From assembly GCA_946183095.1 (NCBI GenBank), contig CAMHBE010000005.1:1-19320 (forward strand): 19,320 nucleotides of DNA. The letters run 5' to 3'. Shown here piece after piece: positions 1 through 6,885 of the stretch; position 1 is the first letter of the stretch; every line of letters starts with the position of its first letter. Position numbers and translations under genes: made by a program. The notes under the pieces are model-generated. The model saw nothing but the letters and a program-made list of their open reading frames with translations, was not told where the DNA came from and did no database searches. The stretch is from an uncultured Clostridia bacterium. Lineage in GTDB: Bacteria > Bacillota > Clostridia > Oscillospirales > Ruminococcaceae.

Positions 1-189
1 GACATAATCGAGCTTATGGACACCATAAAAGAGTACGATATAACATACGACGACACGAAGGATCATAACGAGATACGCTACGATGACTTGCGCCGGGATA
101 TACCCGCGCCGTCGTTCCCCACCGAGAAGCTCCAGCAGAATACCTCTCCGCGCGACAACTGCTACGTCGTGCCGAAGATGATGGAATGA
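1..189 (+). CDS. gatC: GatC, C-terminal part (5' end outside window)
   Basis: This is the last 62 codons of the small subunit of the Asp-tRNA(Asn)/Glu-tRNA(Gln) amidotransferase. GatC wraps around GatA and helps hold the GatCAB complex together. The frame is open from base 1 and ends at TGA 187-189. The visible part carries the usual GatC C-terminal pattern: an RxDxPxPSFPTEK-like stretch, then NCYVVPKMME, matching the family's 'F.VPk.vE' ending. It is followed 12 bases later by gatA, so the order gatC-gatA-gatB is canonical. The gene is cut by the window edge, not by a mutation. The short length makes homology modest, but the ending and the context make the call firm. Confidence 0.9.
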   Translation, partial: DIIELMDTIKEYDITYDDTKDHNEIRYDDLRRDIPAPSFPTEKLQQNTSPRDNCYVVPKMME

Positions 190-201
190 CGGAGGTGCGG
201 C

Positions 202-1650
202 ATGGATACGAAAAACATCACAGTCGCCGGACTGCGCAGGATGCTCGACAGCAAGGAAATAAGCGCTAAAGAAGCGGCGGGAGAATTTCTCGCTGATATA
301 AAGAACAAGGACGACAAGGTCCTCTCGTTCATCACAGTGACCGAGGAAAGAGCCATGCAGGACGCACAAGCCGCCCAGAAGCTCATAGACGCGGGTGAAG
401 CGAAGCCACTGACGGGCATACCCCTCGCGATAAAGGACAACCTCTGCACCGACGGCATACGCACCACCTGCTCATCGAAGATGCTCGGGGATTTCGTTCC
501 CCCGTACAACGCAACGGCGGTGGAAAAGCTCATGGCGCAGGATTACACCCTGCTCGGCAAAGTCTCCATGGACGAGTTCGCAATGGGCGGTTCCACGCAG
601 ACAAGCGCTTTTGCAAAGACAAAGAACCCGTACAACACGGACTGTGTTCCCGGCGGTTCGTCGGGCGGTTCGGCAGCCGCAGTTTCCGCGGGATTCTGCA
701 CGGCTGCGCTCGGCAGCGACACAGGCGGCTCGATACGCCAGCCATCGTCGTTCTGCGGAGTTACCGGTCTGAAGCCCACCTACGGCAGAGTTTCACGATA
801 CGGACTTGTGGCGTTCGCAAGCTCCCTCGACCAGATAGGACCCATAGCAAGAACAGCCGAGGACTGCGGCATCATACTGAACGCTATAGCGGGAGCCGAC
901 CCGAAGGATGCCACCAGCAAGAACGTGCCTTTCACGGACTTCAACGAGAAGCTCGGAACGGGCGTTTCGGGAATGAAGATCGCCATACCGAAGGAATTCT
1001 ACGGCGACGCTGTCGATGAAGAAGTCAGGAATGCCGTAATGAACGCGGCTCACGAATACGAGAAAATGGGCGCAAAGCTCGTTGACTGCTCGATAAGCAC
1101 GCTGCGCTACGCGGTGCAGGCGTACTACCTCATCTCCTCCGCGGAAGCCGCATCGAACCTTTCCCGCTACGACGGCATAAAGTACGGTCTGCGCGGCGAA
1201 GGTCACAGCTTCGACGAGATGATACGCGACAGCCGCAACCGCGGTTTCGGCGACGAGGTCAAACGCCGCATACTGCTCGGCAACTACGCACTGTCAAGCG
1301 GCTACTACGACGCGTATTACCGCAAGGCTCTGGCTCTCAAACAGAAGATGATCGAGGAATACAACGCCGTGTTTGAGCAGGCTGACGTTATCCTCACTCC
1401 CACAGCCCCCACCGTTGCATATAAGATAGGCGCGCAGGACAACGACCCCGTAAAGATGTACACCGCCGATATCTGCACCGTAACCGTGAATATAGCGGGA
1501 CTGCCCGCCATTAACACCACCTGCGGCTACGACAAAAACGGTATGCCGATAGGTATGTCGATCGTCGGAAAGCGTTTCGACGAAGCAACGATAATAAATA
1601 CCGCGGACGCGTTCGAGAAGACATTCTCCCCCGTTCGCTGCACATTATAA
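202..1650 (+). CDS. gatA: GatA, glutaminase/amidase subunit of GatCAB
   Basis: The 482-residue protein is the amidase subunit that releases ammonia from glutamine for amidation of Asp-tRNA(Asn) or Glu-tRNA(Gln). It has the full amidase signature: IPLAIKDN with Lys78, GGSSGGS at 151-157 with the cis-Ser at 153, and DTGGSIRQP with the nucleophile Ser177. These form the Ser-cisSer-Lys triad known for the family. Length is typical (about 480-490). The start is ATG 202, with GGAGGTG at about 191-197 just upstream. It lies 12 bases after gatC and 18 bases before gatB, so the three should be cotranscribed. Nothing is missing or truncated. Confidence 0.97.
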   Translation: MDTKNITVAGLRRMLDSKEISAKEAAGEFLADIKNKDDKVLSFITVTEERAMQDAQAAQKLIDAGEAKPLTGIPLAIKDNLCTDGIRTTCSSKMLGDFVPPYNATAVEKLMAQDYTLLGKVSMDEFAMGGSTQTSAFAKTKNPYNTDCVPGGSSGGSAAAVSAGFCTAALGSDTGGSIRQPSSFCGVTGLKPTYGRVSRYGLVAFASSLDQIGPIARTAEDCGIILNAIAGADPKDATSKNVPFTDFNEKLGTGVSGMKIAIPKEFYGDAVDEEVRNAVMNAAHEYEKMGAKLVDCSISTLRYAVQAYYLISSAEAASNLSRYDGIKYGLRGEGHSFDEMIRDSRNRGFGDEVKRRILLGNYALSSGYYDAYYRKALALKQKMIEEYNAVFEQADVILTPTAPTVAYKIGAQDNDPVKMYTADICTVTVNIAGLPAINTTCGYDKNGMPIGMSIVGKRFDEATIINTADAFEKTFSPVRCTL

Positions 1651-1668
1651 GAAAGGAGCGCGGTAATA

Positions 1669-3102
1669 ATGTCAAACCTTTATCCGACAATAGGACTGGA
1701 AATACACGCCGAGCTCCTCACAAAGTCGAAAGTTTTCTGCACCTGCTCGGCGGAGTTCGGCGGCGAGCCCAACTCCCGCTGCTGCCCCGTGTGCTCGGGA
1801 ATGCCCGGTACACTGCCGGTGCTCAACCACACCGCCGTGGAATATATCATCCGCGCGGGATATGTGACGAACTGCGAGATATCGCGCTTTACGAAGTGGG
1901 ACAGAAAGAACTACTTCTACCCCGACCTCCCGAAAGCCTACCAGATATCGCAGATGCCGCGCCCCGTATGCCTGAACGGCTACGTTGACATCAATGTGAA
2001 CGGCACTGAAAAGCGCATACGCGTAAACCGCATACACCTCGAAGAAGACGCCGGAAAGCTGGTGCATGACGAAGCTACACGCTCCAGTCTCGCAGACTAC
2101 AACCGCTGCGGCATACCGCTTATCGAAATGGTCACGGAGCCGGATTTCCACAGCGCGGAGGAAGTCGTGGCTTATGTAGAGAAGATAAAGCTGCTGTACA
2201 AGTACGCGGGCATATGCGACTGCAAAATGGAGCAGGGCTCGCTCAGATGCGATGTGAACATCTCGCTTGCGCCGAAGGACGCGAAAGAGCTTGGCACACG
2301 CGCGGAGCTGAAAAACTTAAACTCCACGAAAGCCATAACCCGTGCGATAGAGTACGAGATATACCGCCAGAGCGAGATAATCGAGTCGGGCGGACGGGTA
2401 TTGCAGGAGACAAGGCGCTTCTCGGATACCACGGGCGAGACTTCGGCACTGCGCTCGAAAGAGGACGCGCACGACTACCGCTACTTCCCCGACCCGGATA
2501 TCCCGCCGATCATCTTCACAGAAGAAGAACTTGCGGCAATAAAGGAAGCTCTGCCGGAAATGCCCGAGCAGCGCAAAGAACGCTATATGTCGCAGTACGG
2601 CATGAACGCCACCGACGCTGACAATATAATCAGCGACAAAGATATCTGCGATTTCTATGAAGCCGCCATAAAGGCTTATGACAAGCCGAAGACCGTTGCG
2701 AACTTCATACTCGGCGAGTTCATGCGCCGCATAAACCTCGGCGAAATGAGCATGGACAGCCTGAAATTCACGCCGGAAGACCTTGCAAGGCTCATAGAGC
2801 TGGGCGACACCGACAAGATAAACAAGAACAACTACAAGACGATATTCGTCGAGATGATAAACTCCGGCGAGAAGCCCGACGCGGTGTGCGACAGGCTCGA
2901 CCTGTGGGTGAAGGACGACACCTCCGCCGTTGAAGCCGTCATCGACAAGCTCATAGCCGACAACCCGAAGCCTGCCGAGCAGTACCGCGCGGGAGAGCAG
3001 AAAGTATTCGGCTTCTTCATGGGTCAGGCTAACAAGGCTCTGAAAGGTCAGGCTACGCCGAACACGATAAAGGCAATTCTCGAAAAGAAGCTCAAAGGAT
3101 AA
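1669..3102 (+). CDS. gatB: GatB, tRNA-binding/kinase subunit of GatCAB
   Basis: The 477-residue protein is the subunit that activates the misacylated tRNA side chain with ATP and transfers ammonia to it, giving Asn-tRNA(Asn) or Gln-tRNA(Gln). The N-terminus has the hallmark YPTIGLEIHAEL followed by a Cys cluster (Cys24, 26, 38, 39, 42; NSRCCPVCSGMPG), which is the presumed metal site of the cradle domain. The central LEEDAGK and RCDVNIS motifs are intact. The C-terminal ~150 residues are the YqeY-like helical tail domain that contacts tRNA. The start ATG 1669 is preceded by AAAGGAG. Length is standard. No terminator is evident before the next genes, so gatCAB may be transcribed through into aspS. 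Confidence 0.97.
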   Translation: MSNLYPTIGLEIHAELLTKSKVFCTCSAEFGGEPNSRCCPVCSGMPGTLPVLNHTAVEYIIRAGYVTNCEISRFTKWDRKNYFYPDLPKAYQISQMPRPVCLNGYVDINVNGTEKRIRVNRIHLEEDAGKLVHDEATRSSLADYNRCGIPLIEMVTEPDFHSAEEVVAYVEKIKLLYKYAGICDCKMEQGSLRCDVNISLAPKDAKELGTRAELKNLNSTKAITRAIEYEIYRQSEIIESGGRVLQETRRFSDTTGETSALRSKEDAHDYRYFPDPDIPPIIFTEEELAAIKEALPEMPEQRKERYMSQYGMNATDADNIISDKDICDFYEAAIKAYDKPKTVANFILGEFMRRINLGEMSMDSLKFTPEDLARLIELGDTDKINKNNYKTIFVEMINSGEKPDAVCDRLDLWVKDDTSAVEAVIDKLIADNPKPAEQYRAGEQKVFGFFMGQANKALKGQATPNTIKAILEKKLKG

Positions 3103-3214
3103 ACGCCGATGTTTGCCTGAATAAAAGATTTCGGCGAACTATGCTCCGCACACTGCATCTATGCGAGCGTACTTCCTGACCAAATAGTTATGAAAAGGAG
3201 ATCTTATTATAAAT

Positions 3215-3358
3215 ATGCAGGAAACAGCAAGATTGATACTGGGATTAAGATCAGCCGGTTGGACAGAAGAACAGATAAATGATTTTATATTATTTATAGA
3301 GTCCGGCGAAGAAAAATACAGACCTCGGAATAACACCGAAAACAAAGATAAACAATGA
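3215..3358 (+). CDS. Small protein of unknown function (47 aa) between gatB and aspS
   Basis: An ATG at 3215 opens a 47-codon frame ending at TGA 3356-3358. The predicted product is compact and plausible: an N-terminal helix-like part (METARLI-type start, here MQETARLILGLRSAGW), an acidic/aromatic middle (TEEQINDFILFIESGEE), and a charged polar tail. AAAAGGAG at about 3193-3200 is a strong ribosome site, but its 14-base spacing is long. The TGA overlaps an unused ATG at 3355. The stretch is visibly more AT-rich than its neighbours. I have an impression that similar short sequences occur in other Clostridia, but could not search. It may be a leader or coupling peptide for aspS or an independent small protein. 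No function is assigned. Confidence 0.55.
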   Translation: MQETARLILGLRSAGWTEEQINDFILFIESGEEKYRPRNNTENKDKQ

Positions 3359-3369
3359 AAGGAACAGCT

Positions 3370-5154
3370 ATGTTTACAGCAAACAAATATCGTGACCACT
3401 ACACAACGATGCTGTCGGAATCTGATATCGGCAGCACAGTCCGCGTATCGGGCTGGGTGGAGAACATCAGAGACCACGGAGGTATCGAGTTCATCGACCT
3501 TCGCGACCACTATGGGATGTTACAGGTAACGTTCCAGAACAACGAGAAGCTTCTCGAAGGCATCACCAAAGAATGTGCGATCTCGATCTGCGGCAGGATC
3601 ATCAAGCGCGACGAGAGCACATACAACCCGAAGATAGCTACGGGAACTATCGAACTCGCGGCGGAGAGCGTTGACATTCTCGGCAAGGTCAGCACACAGC
3701 TCCCCTTCGAGATACCGGACTCCCACAAGAGCAACGAGGATATAAGGCTCCGCTATCGCTTCCTCGATATGCGCAACCGCAGGGTACACGACAACATCGT
3801 TTTCCGTTCGCAGGTAATGAGCTTCATGCGCGAGAAGATGACGGAACTGGGATTTCTCGAACTCCAGACACCCATCCTCTCCACATCCTCTCCGGAGGGC
3901 GCACGCGATTACCTGATACCGTCGCGTAAGCATCACGGAAAGTTCTATGCACTTCCCCAGGCTCCGCAGATATTCAAGCAGCTCTACATGGTATCCGGAT
4001 TTGACAAGTATTTCCAGCTCGCACCGTGCTTCCGTGACGAGGATGCCCGCGCAGACCGCACCCCCGGCGAGTTCTATCAGCTCGACCTTGAAATGTCCTT
4101 TGCAACACAGGAGGACGTGTTCGCGGCAGCCGAGCAGGTGTTCCCTGCGATACTTGAAAAATTCGGGAAGAAGGAATACACCAAGGCACCTTTCCCGCGC
4201 ATAACGTTCGAGGAAGCAATGCTGAAATACGGCAGCGACAAGCCCGACCTGCGCAACCCGCTGTTCATCATAGATGTGTCCGACCTGTTCGTTGACAGCT
4301 CCTTCAAGCCGTTCTCAAACAAGACGGTGAGAGCGATACGCGTTCCGAAAATGGCTGAAAAGTCCAAGGGATTTTTCGAGAAAATGGAAGAATACGCGCT
4401 GTCTATCGGCATGAAAGGTCTGGGATATTTCAAGGTGGAAGAAGGTCTGAAGTTCAACGGACCTATCGACAAGTTCCTTCGTGAAGGCGACCGTGAAGAG
4501 CTTGCAAAGAGAGCGGAACTCGAAGTCGGCGACGTGCTCTATTTCATAGCCGACAACAAGAAGAACGCCGAAAAGTTCGCGGGGCAGATACGCAACGAAG
4601 TCGCCGCAAGAATGGGACTTATCGACGAGAACAAGTTCGAGATCTGCTGGATAGTTGACTTCCCGATGTACGAGGAAGACGAGGAGACAGGCAAGCCTAT
4701 CTTTACCCACAACCCCTTCTCTATGCCGCAGGGCGAGCTCGAAGCGCTCAACACCAAGGATCCCTGCGACGTGCTCGCGTACCAGTACGATGTAGTATGC
4801 AACGGCGTGGAACTCGCGTCCGGCGCTGTAAGAAACCATGATATAGATGTTATGGTGAAGGCGTTCGAGATAGCGGGATATACAGAGGAAGATGTAAAGG
4901 AAAAGTTCGGCGCACTCTACAGCGCGTTCAAGTTCGGCGCACCGCCCCACGCAGGTATGGCATTCGGCATCGACAGAATGATAATGCTCCTGCTCGACGA
5001 GGAGAGCATCCGTGAAGTCATCGCCTTCCCGCTCAACTCCAATGCGCAGGATCTGCTCCTCGGCGCTCCCACCGAAGTTACCGAACAGCAGCTCCGCGAA
5101 GTCCACATCAAAGTCCGCCAGCGCCCGCAGGACGTGAAGAAAGAACAGGGTTGA
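3370..5154 (+). CDS. aspS: Aspartyl-tRNA synthetase
   Basis: The 594-residue class II synthetase charges tRNA(Asp), and, since GatCAB is encoded alongside, probably also tRNA(Asn) with aspartate. Residues about 20-100 form the OB-fold anticodon domain (GWVENIRDHGG, FIDLRDHYG). Motif 2 is FRDEDARADR at 221-230 and motif 3 is GMAFGIDR at 529-536. The GAD insertion domain lies between. I chose ATG 3370 because AAAGGA sits 6 bases upstream and MFTANKYRDHY fits the family N-terminus. The ATG at 3355 is inside the small ORF's stop. Wording such as TPGEFYQLDLEMSF and FGAPPHAGMA resembles the alphaproteobacterial-like AspRS subgroup rather than the E. coli or Bacillus form. RDHGG keeps the His linked to non-discriminating enzymes. 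Confidence 0.97.
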   Translation: MFTANKYRDHYTTMLSESDIGSTVRVSGWVENIRDHGGIEFIDLRDHYGMLQVTFQNNEKLLEGITKECAISICGRIIKRDESTYNPKIATGTIELAAESVDILGKVSTQLPFEIPDSHKSNEDIRLRYRFLDMRNRRVHDNIVFRSQVMSFMREKMTELGFLELQTPILSTSSPEGARDYLIPSRKHHGKFYALPQAPQIFKQLYMVSGFDKYFQLAPCFRDEDARADRTPGEFYQLDLEMSFATQEDVFAAAEQVFPAILEKFGKKEYTKAPFPRITFEEAMLKYGSDKPDLRNPLFIIDVSDLFVDSSFKPFSNKTVRAIRVPKMAEKSKGFFEKMEEYALSIGMKGLGYFKVEEGLKFNGPIDKFLREGDREELAKRAELEVGDVLYFIADNKKNAEKFAGQIRNEVAARMGLIDENKFEICWIVDFPMYEEDEETGKPIFTHNPFSMPQGELEALNTKDPCDVLAYQYDVVCNGVELASGAVRNHDIDVMVKAFEIAGYTEEDVKEKFGALYSAFKFGAPPHAGMAFGIDRMIMLLLDEESIREVIAFPLNSNAQDLLLGAPTEVTEQQLREVHIKVRQRPQDVKKEQG

Positions 5155-5193
5155 GAGACCGCCGACACCTGAGAGGCCGCTGACGCTTGAGAG
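5152..5193 (+). repeat. 18-bp tandem repeat carrying in-frame TGA codons
   Basis: Two 18-base copies (5152-5169 and 5170-5187), plus a 6-base start of a third, begin at the aspS stop codon. The copies match at 14 of 18 positions, and all four differences are transitions. Each starts with TGAGAG, so the aspS frame meets TGA at 5152, 5170 and 5188, and again at 5209. This looks like small duplication of the gene's stop region and gives stacked stop codons. Whether it has a role is unknown. Confidence 0.7.
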
Positions 5194-5208
5194 AAGCGCA
5201 TACGCGCA

Positions 5209-5235
5209 TGAGGAAGAGGCGCTGCCTCTCCCTCA
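5209..5235. repeat. Hairpin in the intergenic repeat region
   Basis: The arms AGAGGC (5215-5220) and GCCTCT (5224-5229) enclose a 3-base loop. After one mismatch the stem continues through TGAGG and CCTCA, giving an 11-pair stem with one internal mismatch. No T-run follows on the + strand, so it is not a standard intrinsic terminator, though it may protect or end the aspS transcript. Confidence 0.6.
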
Positions 5236-5246
5236 AACTCCCTCAC

Positions 5247-5273
5247 CGCTTCCTTTGGACGCCAAAGGAAGCG
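5247..5273. repeat. Perfect 12-bp inverted repeat with 3-base loop
   Basis: CGCTTCCTTTGG (5247-5258) pairs perfectly with CCAAAGGAAGCG (5262-5273) around the loop ACG. It sits 11 bases after the previous hairpin. There is no T-run on either side. The paired hairpins and their position next to repeated modules suggest a dispersed, structured intergenic element (REP/BIME- or MITE-like), which is an inference. Confidence 0.7.
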
Positions 5274-5295
5274 AAAGCGTTACTGATACAATAAT

Positions 5296-5434
5296 GCCAA
5301 ATGGGGCATAAAGGGCAAACGGAATATACTTCTTTGCAGAAGAGCCGAAGGGGTCACAGGACGACCGGAAAATACTGCTTTGCAGAAGAGCAGAAGAGCC
5401 GAAGGGGTCACAGGGGCGGCAGGAAAGCCCCCTG
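5296..5434. repeat. Array of three related GC-rich modules
   Basis: A module containing GAAGGGGTCACAGG occurs exactly at 5347-5360 and 5401-5414, 54 bases apart. Each is preceded by a TTTGCAGAAGAG segment and by an AATA(T)ACT segment. The second copy has an internal duplication of CAGAAGAG. A diverged third copy (GCCAAATGGGGCATAA) lies at 5296-5311. The array ends in a 6-bp hairpin, CAGGGG/CCCCTG, at 5411-5434. On the minus strand the array is open at 5463-5233 and would repeat CDPFGSSA twice plus a decayed APFG copy. That frame has no good start context and is probably a by-product of the repeat. Confidence 0.7.
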
Positions 5435-5502
5435 AAACAAAAGATATGATTTTTTGGATGCACAAATAAACGTTGAGATAAGAAGGATACGGAGGTTTTA
5501 TT

Positions 5503-5781
5503 ATGGCAGAAGATTTTATAAGATATAAGGGTTTCCCGCTGGTGAGAAACGGTAATCAGATATACTACGGAAATATGAGCGACGAGACGGTGACTTGTCT
5601 CAACGTTATGTCAACACACAAAGAGGGCGACCTCGAGATCGCAGACAAGATAATGGTTGTTCACATGAGAACTGCCAAAGATATCGACCCCAAAGAAATG
5701 GTCATCAAGACAAGCAACCGTACAAGCCTGTACGACGCGCTCGATGTAGCCAATATCTGGCTCACCCGCGAAAATGCTTGA
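5503..5781 (+). CDS. Conserved-looking protein of unknown function (92 aa)
   Basis: I do not assign a function. The 92-residue product begins MAEDFIRYKGFPLVRNGNQI and has no signal peptide, membrane segment or Cys cluster (one Cys), so it should be cytoplasmic. Alternating hydrophobic stretches (QIYYGN, IADKIMVVHM) followed by a C-terminal helix (LYDALDVANIWLTREN) suggest a small alpha/beta fold. GGAGG at 5491-5495 with 7-base spacing supports the ATG at 5503, and codon use matches its neighbours. It is followed 17 bases later by a textbook terminator and preceded by the repeat region, so it is probably a single-gene unit. I have an impression of relatives in other Ruminococcaceae, unverified. 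Confidence 0.85.
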   Translation: MAEDFIRYKGFPLVRNGNQIYYGNMSDETVTCLNVMSTHKEGDLEIADKIMVVHMRTAKDIDPKEMVIKTSNRTSLYDALDVANIWLTRENA

Positions 5782-5798
5782 CTGAAAGAACGTTACCG

Positions 5799-5835
5799 AC
5801 TGCCCGCAGTACAGCGCTGCGGGCAGTATTTTTTT
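5799..5835 (+). terminator. Rho-independent terminator
   Basis: An 11-bp perfect stem (ACTGCCCGCAG at 5799-5809 with CTGCGGGCAGT at 5817-5827) around a 7-base loop is followed by A and seven T residues (5829-5835). It ends the transcript of the 92-residue gene and insulates it from the MoxR promoter just downstream. Confidence 0.95.
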
Positions 5836-5854
5836 GGGCATTGCCGAATAACGG

Positions 5855-5883
5855 TTGATTATTGTCCGAGAATGTGCTATAAT
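5855..5883 (+). promoter_or_regulatory. Sigma-70-type promoter for the MoxR-to-bioB unit
   Basis: The -35 box TTGATT (5855-5860) and the perfect -10 box TATAAT (5878-5883) are separated by 17 bases. TGC precedes the -10, giving an extended -10. Transcription should start near 5890, about 55 bases before the MoxR ATG. It is the best promoter in the window and the only obvious one ahead of the next six genes. Confidence 0.85.
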
Positions 5884-5944
5884 AATATGGTAAGTGCGGC
5901 TCATCCGCTGCCGCATCGTCAACTGCCGACAGAGGGAAATAAAA

Positions 5945-6868
5945 ATGAATGAAAAGATACAAAGACTGACAGAAAATATAGAGAAGTCCATAATAGGAAA
6001 GCGAGAGGTCATATTCAAACTGGTGGCGGCACTGCTGTCCGGAGGCCATGTTCTCATCGAAGATGTTCCCGGTGTCGGCAAGACCCGCCTTGTCACGGCG
6101 CTGTCCGAAAGCGTGAACGGCTCGTGCAGCCGCATACAGTTCACCCCCGACCTCATGCCGAGCGATATAACCGGCTTCACCATGATAAATCCGAAAACGG
6201 GTGAATCAGAGTTCCGACCCGGCGCCGCTATGTGCAACTTCCTGCTTGCGGACGAGATAAACCGCGCTTCACCGAAAGCACAGTCCGCGCTGCTCGAAAT
6301 AATGGAGGAATTGCAGATAAGTGCAGACGGCGCAACTTACAAGCTGCCTGTGCCGTTCATGGCTCTTGCAACGCAGAACCCCGTTGAGACTTACGGAACA
6401 TACCACCTGCCGGAAGCGCAGATGGACAGGTTCATGATGAAGATAACGGTGGGTTATCCCGCAGCGGAGGAAGAAATGCAGCTCCTCGGCGGGAATTACG
6501 GCAAGGAGATAAAACTGGAGCCGGTAATGACCCTCGACGATGTGCTCGAACTGCGCAGGCAGGCAGCCGATGTCCGGGTCAATGACAGCGTAAAGCGCTA
6601 CATAGTGGGTATCGTAACCGCTACACGGGAAAGTGACATGACACTGCTCGGTGCAAGTCCCCGCGGCAGTATCGCACTGTTCGCGGCTGCAAAGGCTTAC
6701 GCGCTGATAAACGGACGCGGCTTCGCGGTCCCGGAGGATGTAAAAGCGATCGCCGTGGATGTTCTCGCACACAGGCTCATGCTGTCGCCTAAGGGCAGGT
6801 CGTCATACGGCACACAGGAGGCGGCAATGGCGGATATCCTTGCAAAAACGCCCGTTCCGACAGAGTAA
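5945..6868 (+). CDS. MoxR-family AAA+ ATPase
   Basis: The 307-residue protein is a MoxR-type AAA+ ATPase, a family thought to act as chaperones for maturation of partner proteins, often with VWA or DUF58 proteins. Walker A is DVPGVGKT (residues 40-47), Walker B is LLADEINRA (100-108, Asp103-Glu104), sensor 1 is ATQNP (142-146), the likely arginine finger is in EAQMDRF (Arg162), and sensor 2 is in ASPRGS (Arg240). All key residues are present. The start at 5945 is supported by GAGGG at 5932-5936. An upstream in-frame ATG at 5894 lacks this and lies almost at the predicted transcription start. It heads the MoxR-DUF58-transglutaminase trio, so its substrates are probably those neighbours. Confidence 0.95.
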   Translation: MNEKIQRLTENIEKSIIGKREVIFKLVAALLSGGHVLIEDVPGVGKTRLVTALSESVNGSCSRIQFTPDLMPSDITGFTMINPKTGESEFRPGAAMCNFLLADEINRASPKAQSALLEIMEELQISADGATYKLPVPFMALATQNPVETYGTYHLPEAQMDRFMMKITVGYPAAEEEMQLLGGNYGKEIKLEPVMTLDDVLELRRQAADVRVNDSVKRYIVGIVTATRESDMTLLGASPRGSIALFAAAKAYALINGRGFAVPEDVKAIAVDVLAHRLMLSPKGRSSYGTQEAAMADILAKTPVPTE

Positions 6869-6885
6869 CAGAGTGATAAAACGAT

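Larger units (their letters stand above)
5155..5502. other. 348-base intergenic stretch made of repeats and hairpins
   Basis: No convincing gene lies between aspS and the 92-residue ORF. The stretch contains, in order, the TGAGAG tandem repeat, two strong hairpins (5209-5235 and 5247-5273), a triplicated module (5296-5434), and an A/T-rich end with a six-T run at 5450-5455. It closes with the ribosome site GGAGG at 5491-5495. The T-run is about 15 bases past the last hairpin, so an intrinsic terminator for aspS is doubtful. The modular make-up is typical of a dispersed intergenic element; copies elsewhere in the genome cannot be seen from here. Confidence 0.6.

Noticed and set aside
3103..3214. 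T-box or other riboswitch upstream of aspS
   Set aside because: No T-box sequence, specifier loop or terminator/antiterminator pair could be recognised in these 112 bases.
3190..3282. Alternative 30-codon frame starting at ATG 3190 in another frame
   Set aside because: It contains the AAGGAG ribosome site inside its own start and gives a less protein-like product than the 47-codon frame.
3355..3369. Upstream ATG at 3355 as the aspS start
   Set aside because: It overlaps the small ORF stop and lacks a ribosome site. ATG 3370 has AAAGGA with 6-base spacing and fits the family N-terminus.
4315..5106. 263-codon minus-strand open frame opposite aspS
   Set aside because: It is the antisense of a conserved synthetase; no family motif and no start signals.
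5233..5463. 76-codon minus-strand frame with repeated CDPFGSSA
   Set aside because: The repetition follows directly from the DNA module array, and no ribosome site or promoter is evident. Kept as a repeat, not a gene.
5894..5944. Longer MoxR start at ATG 5894
   Set aside because: It lies a few bases from the predicted transcription start, has no ribosome site and adds non-conserved residues.
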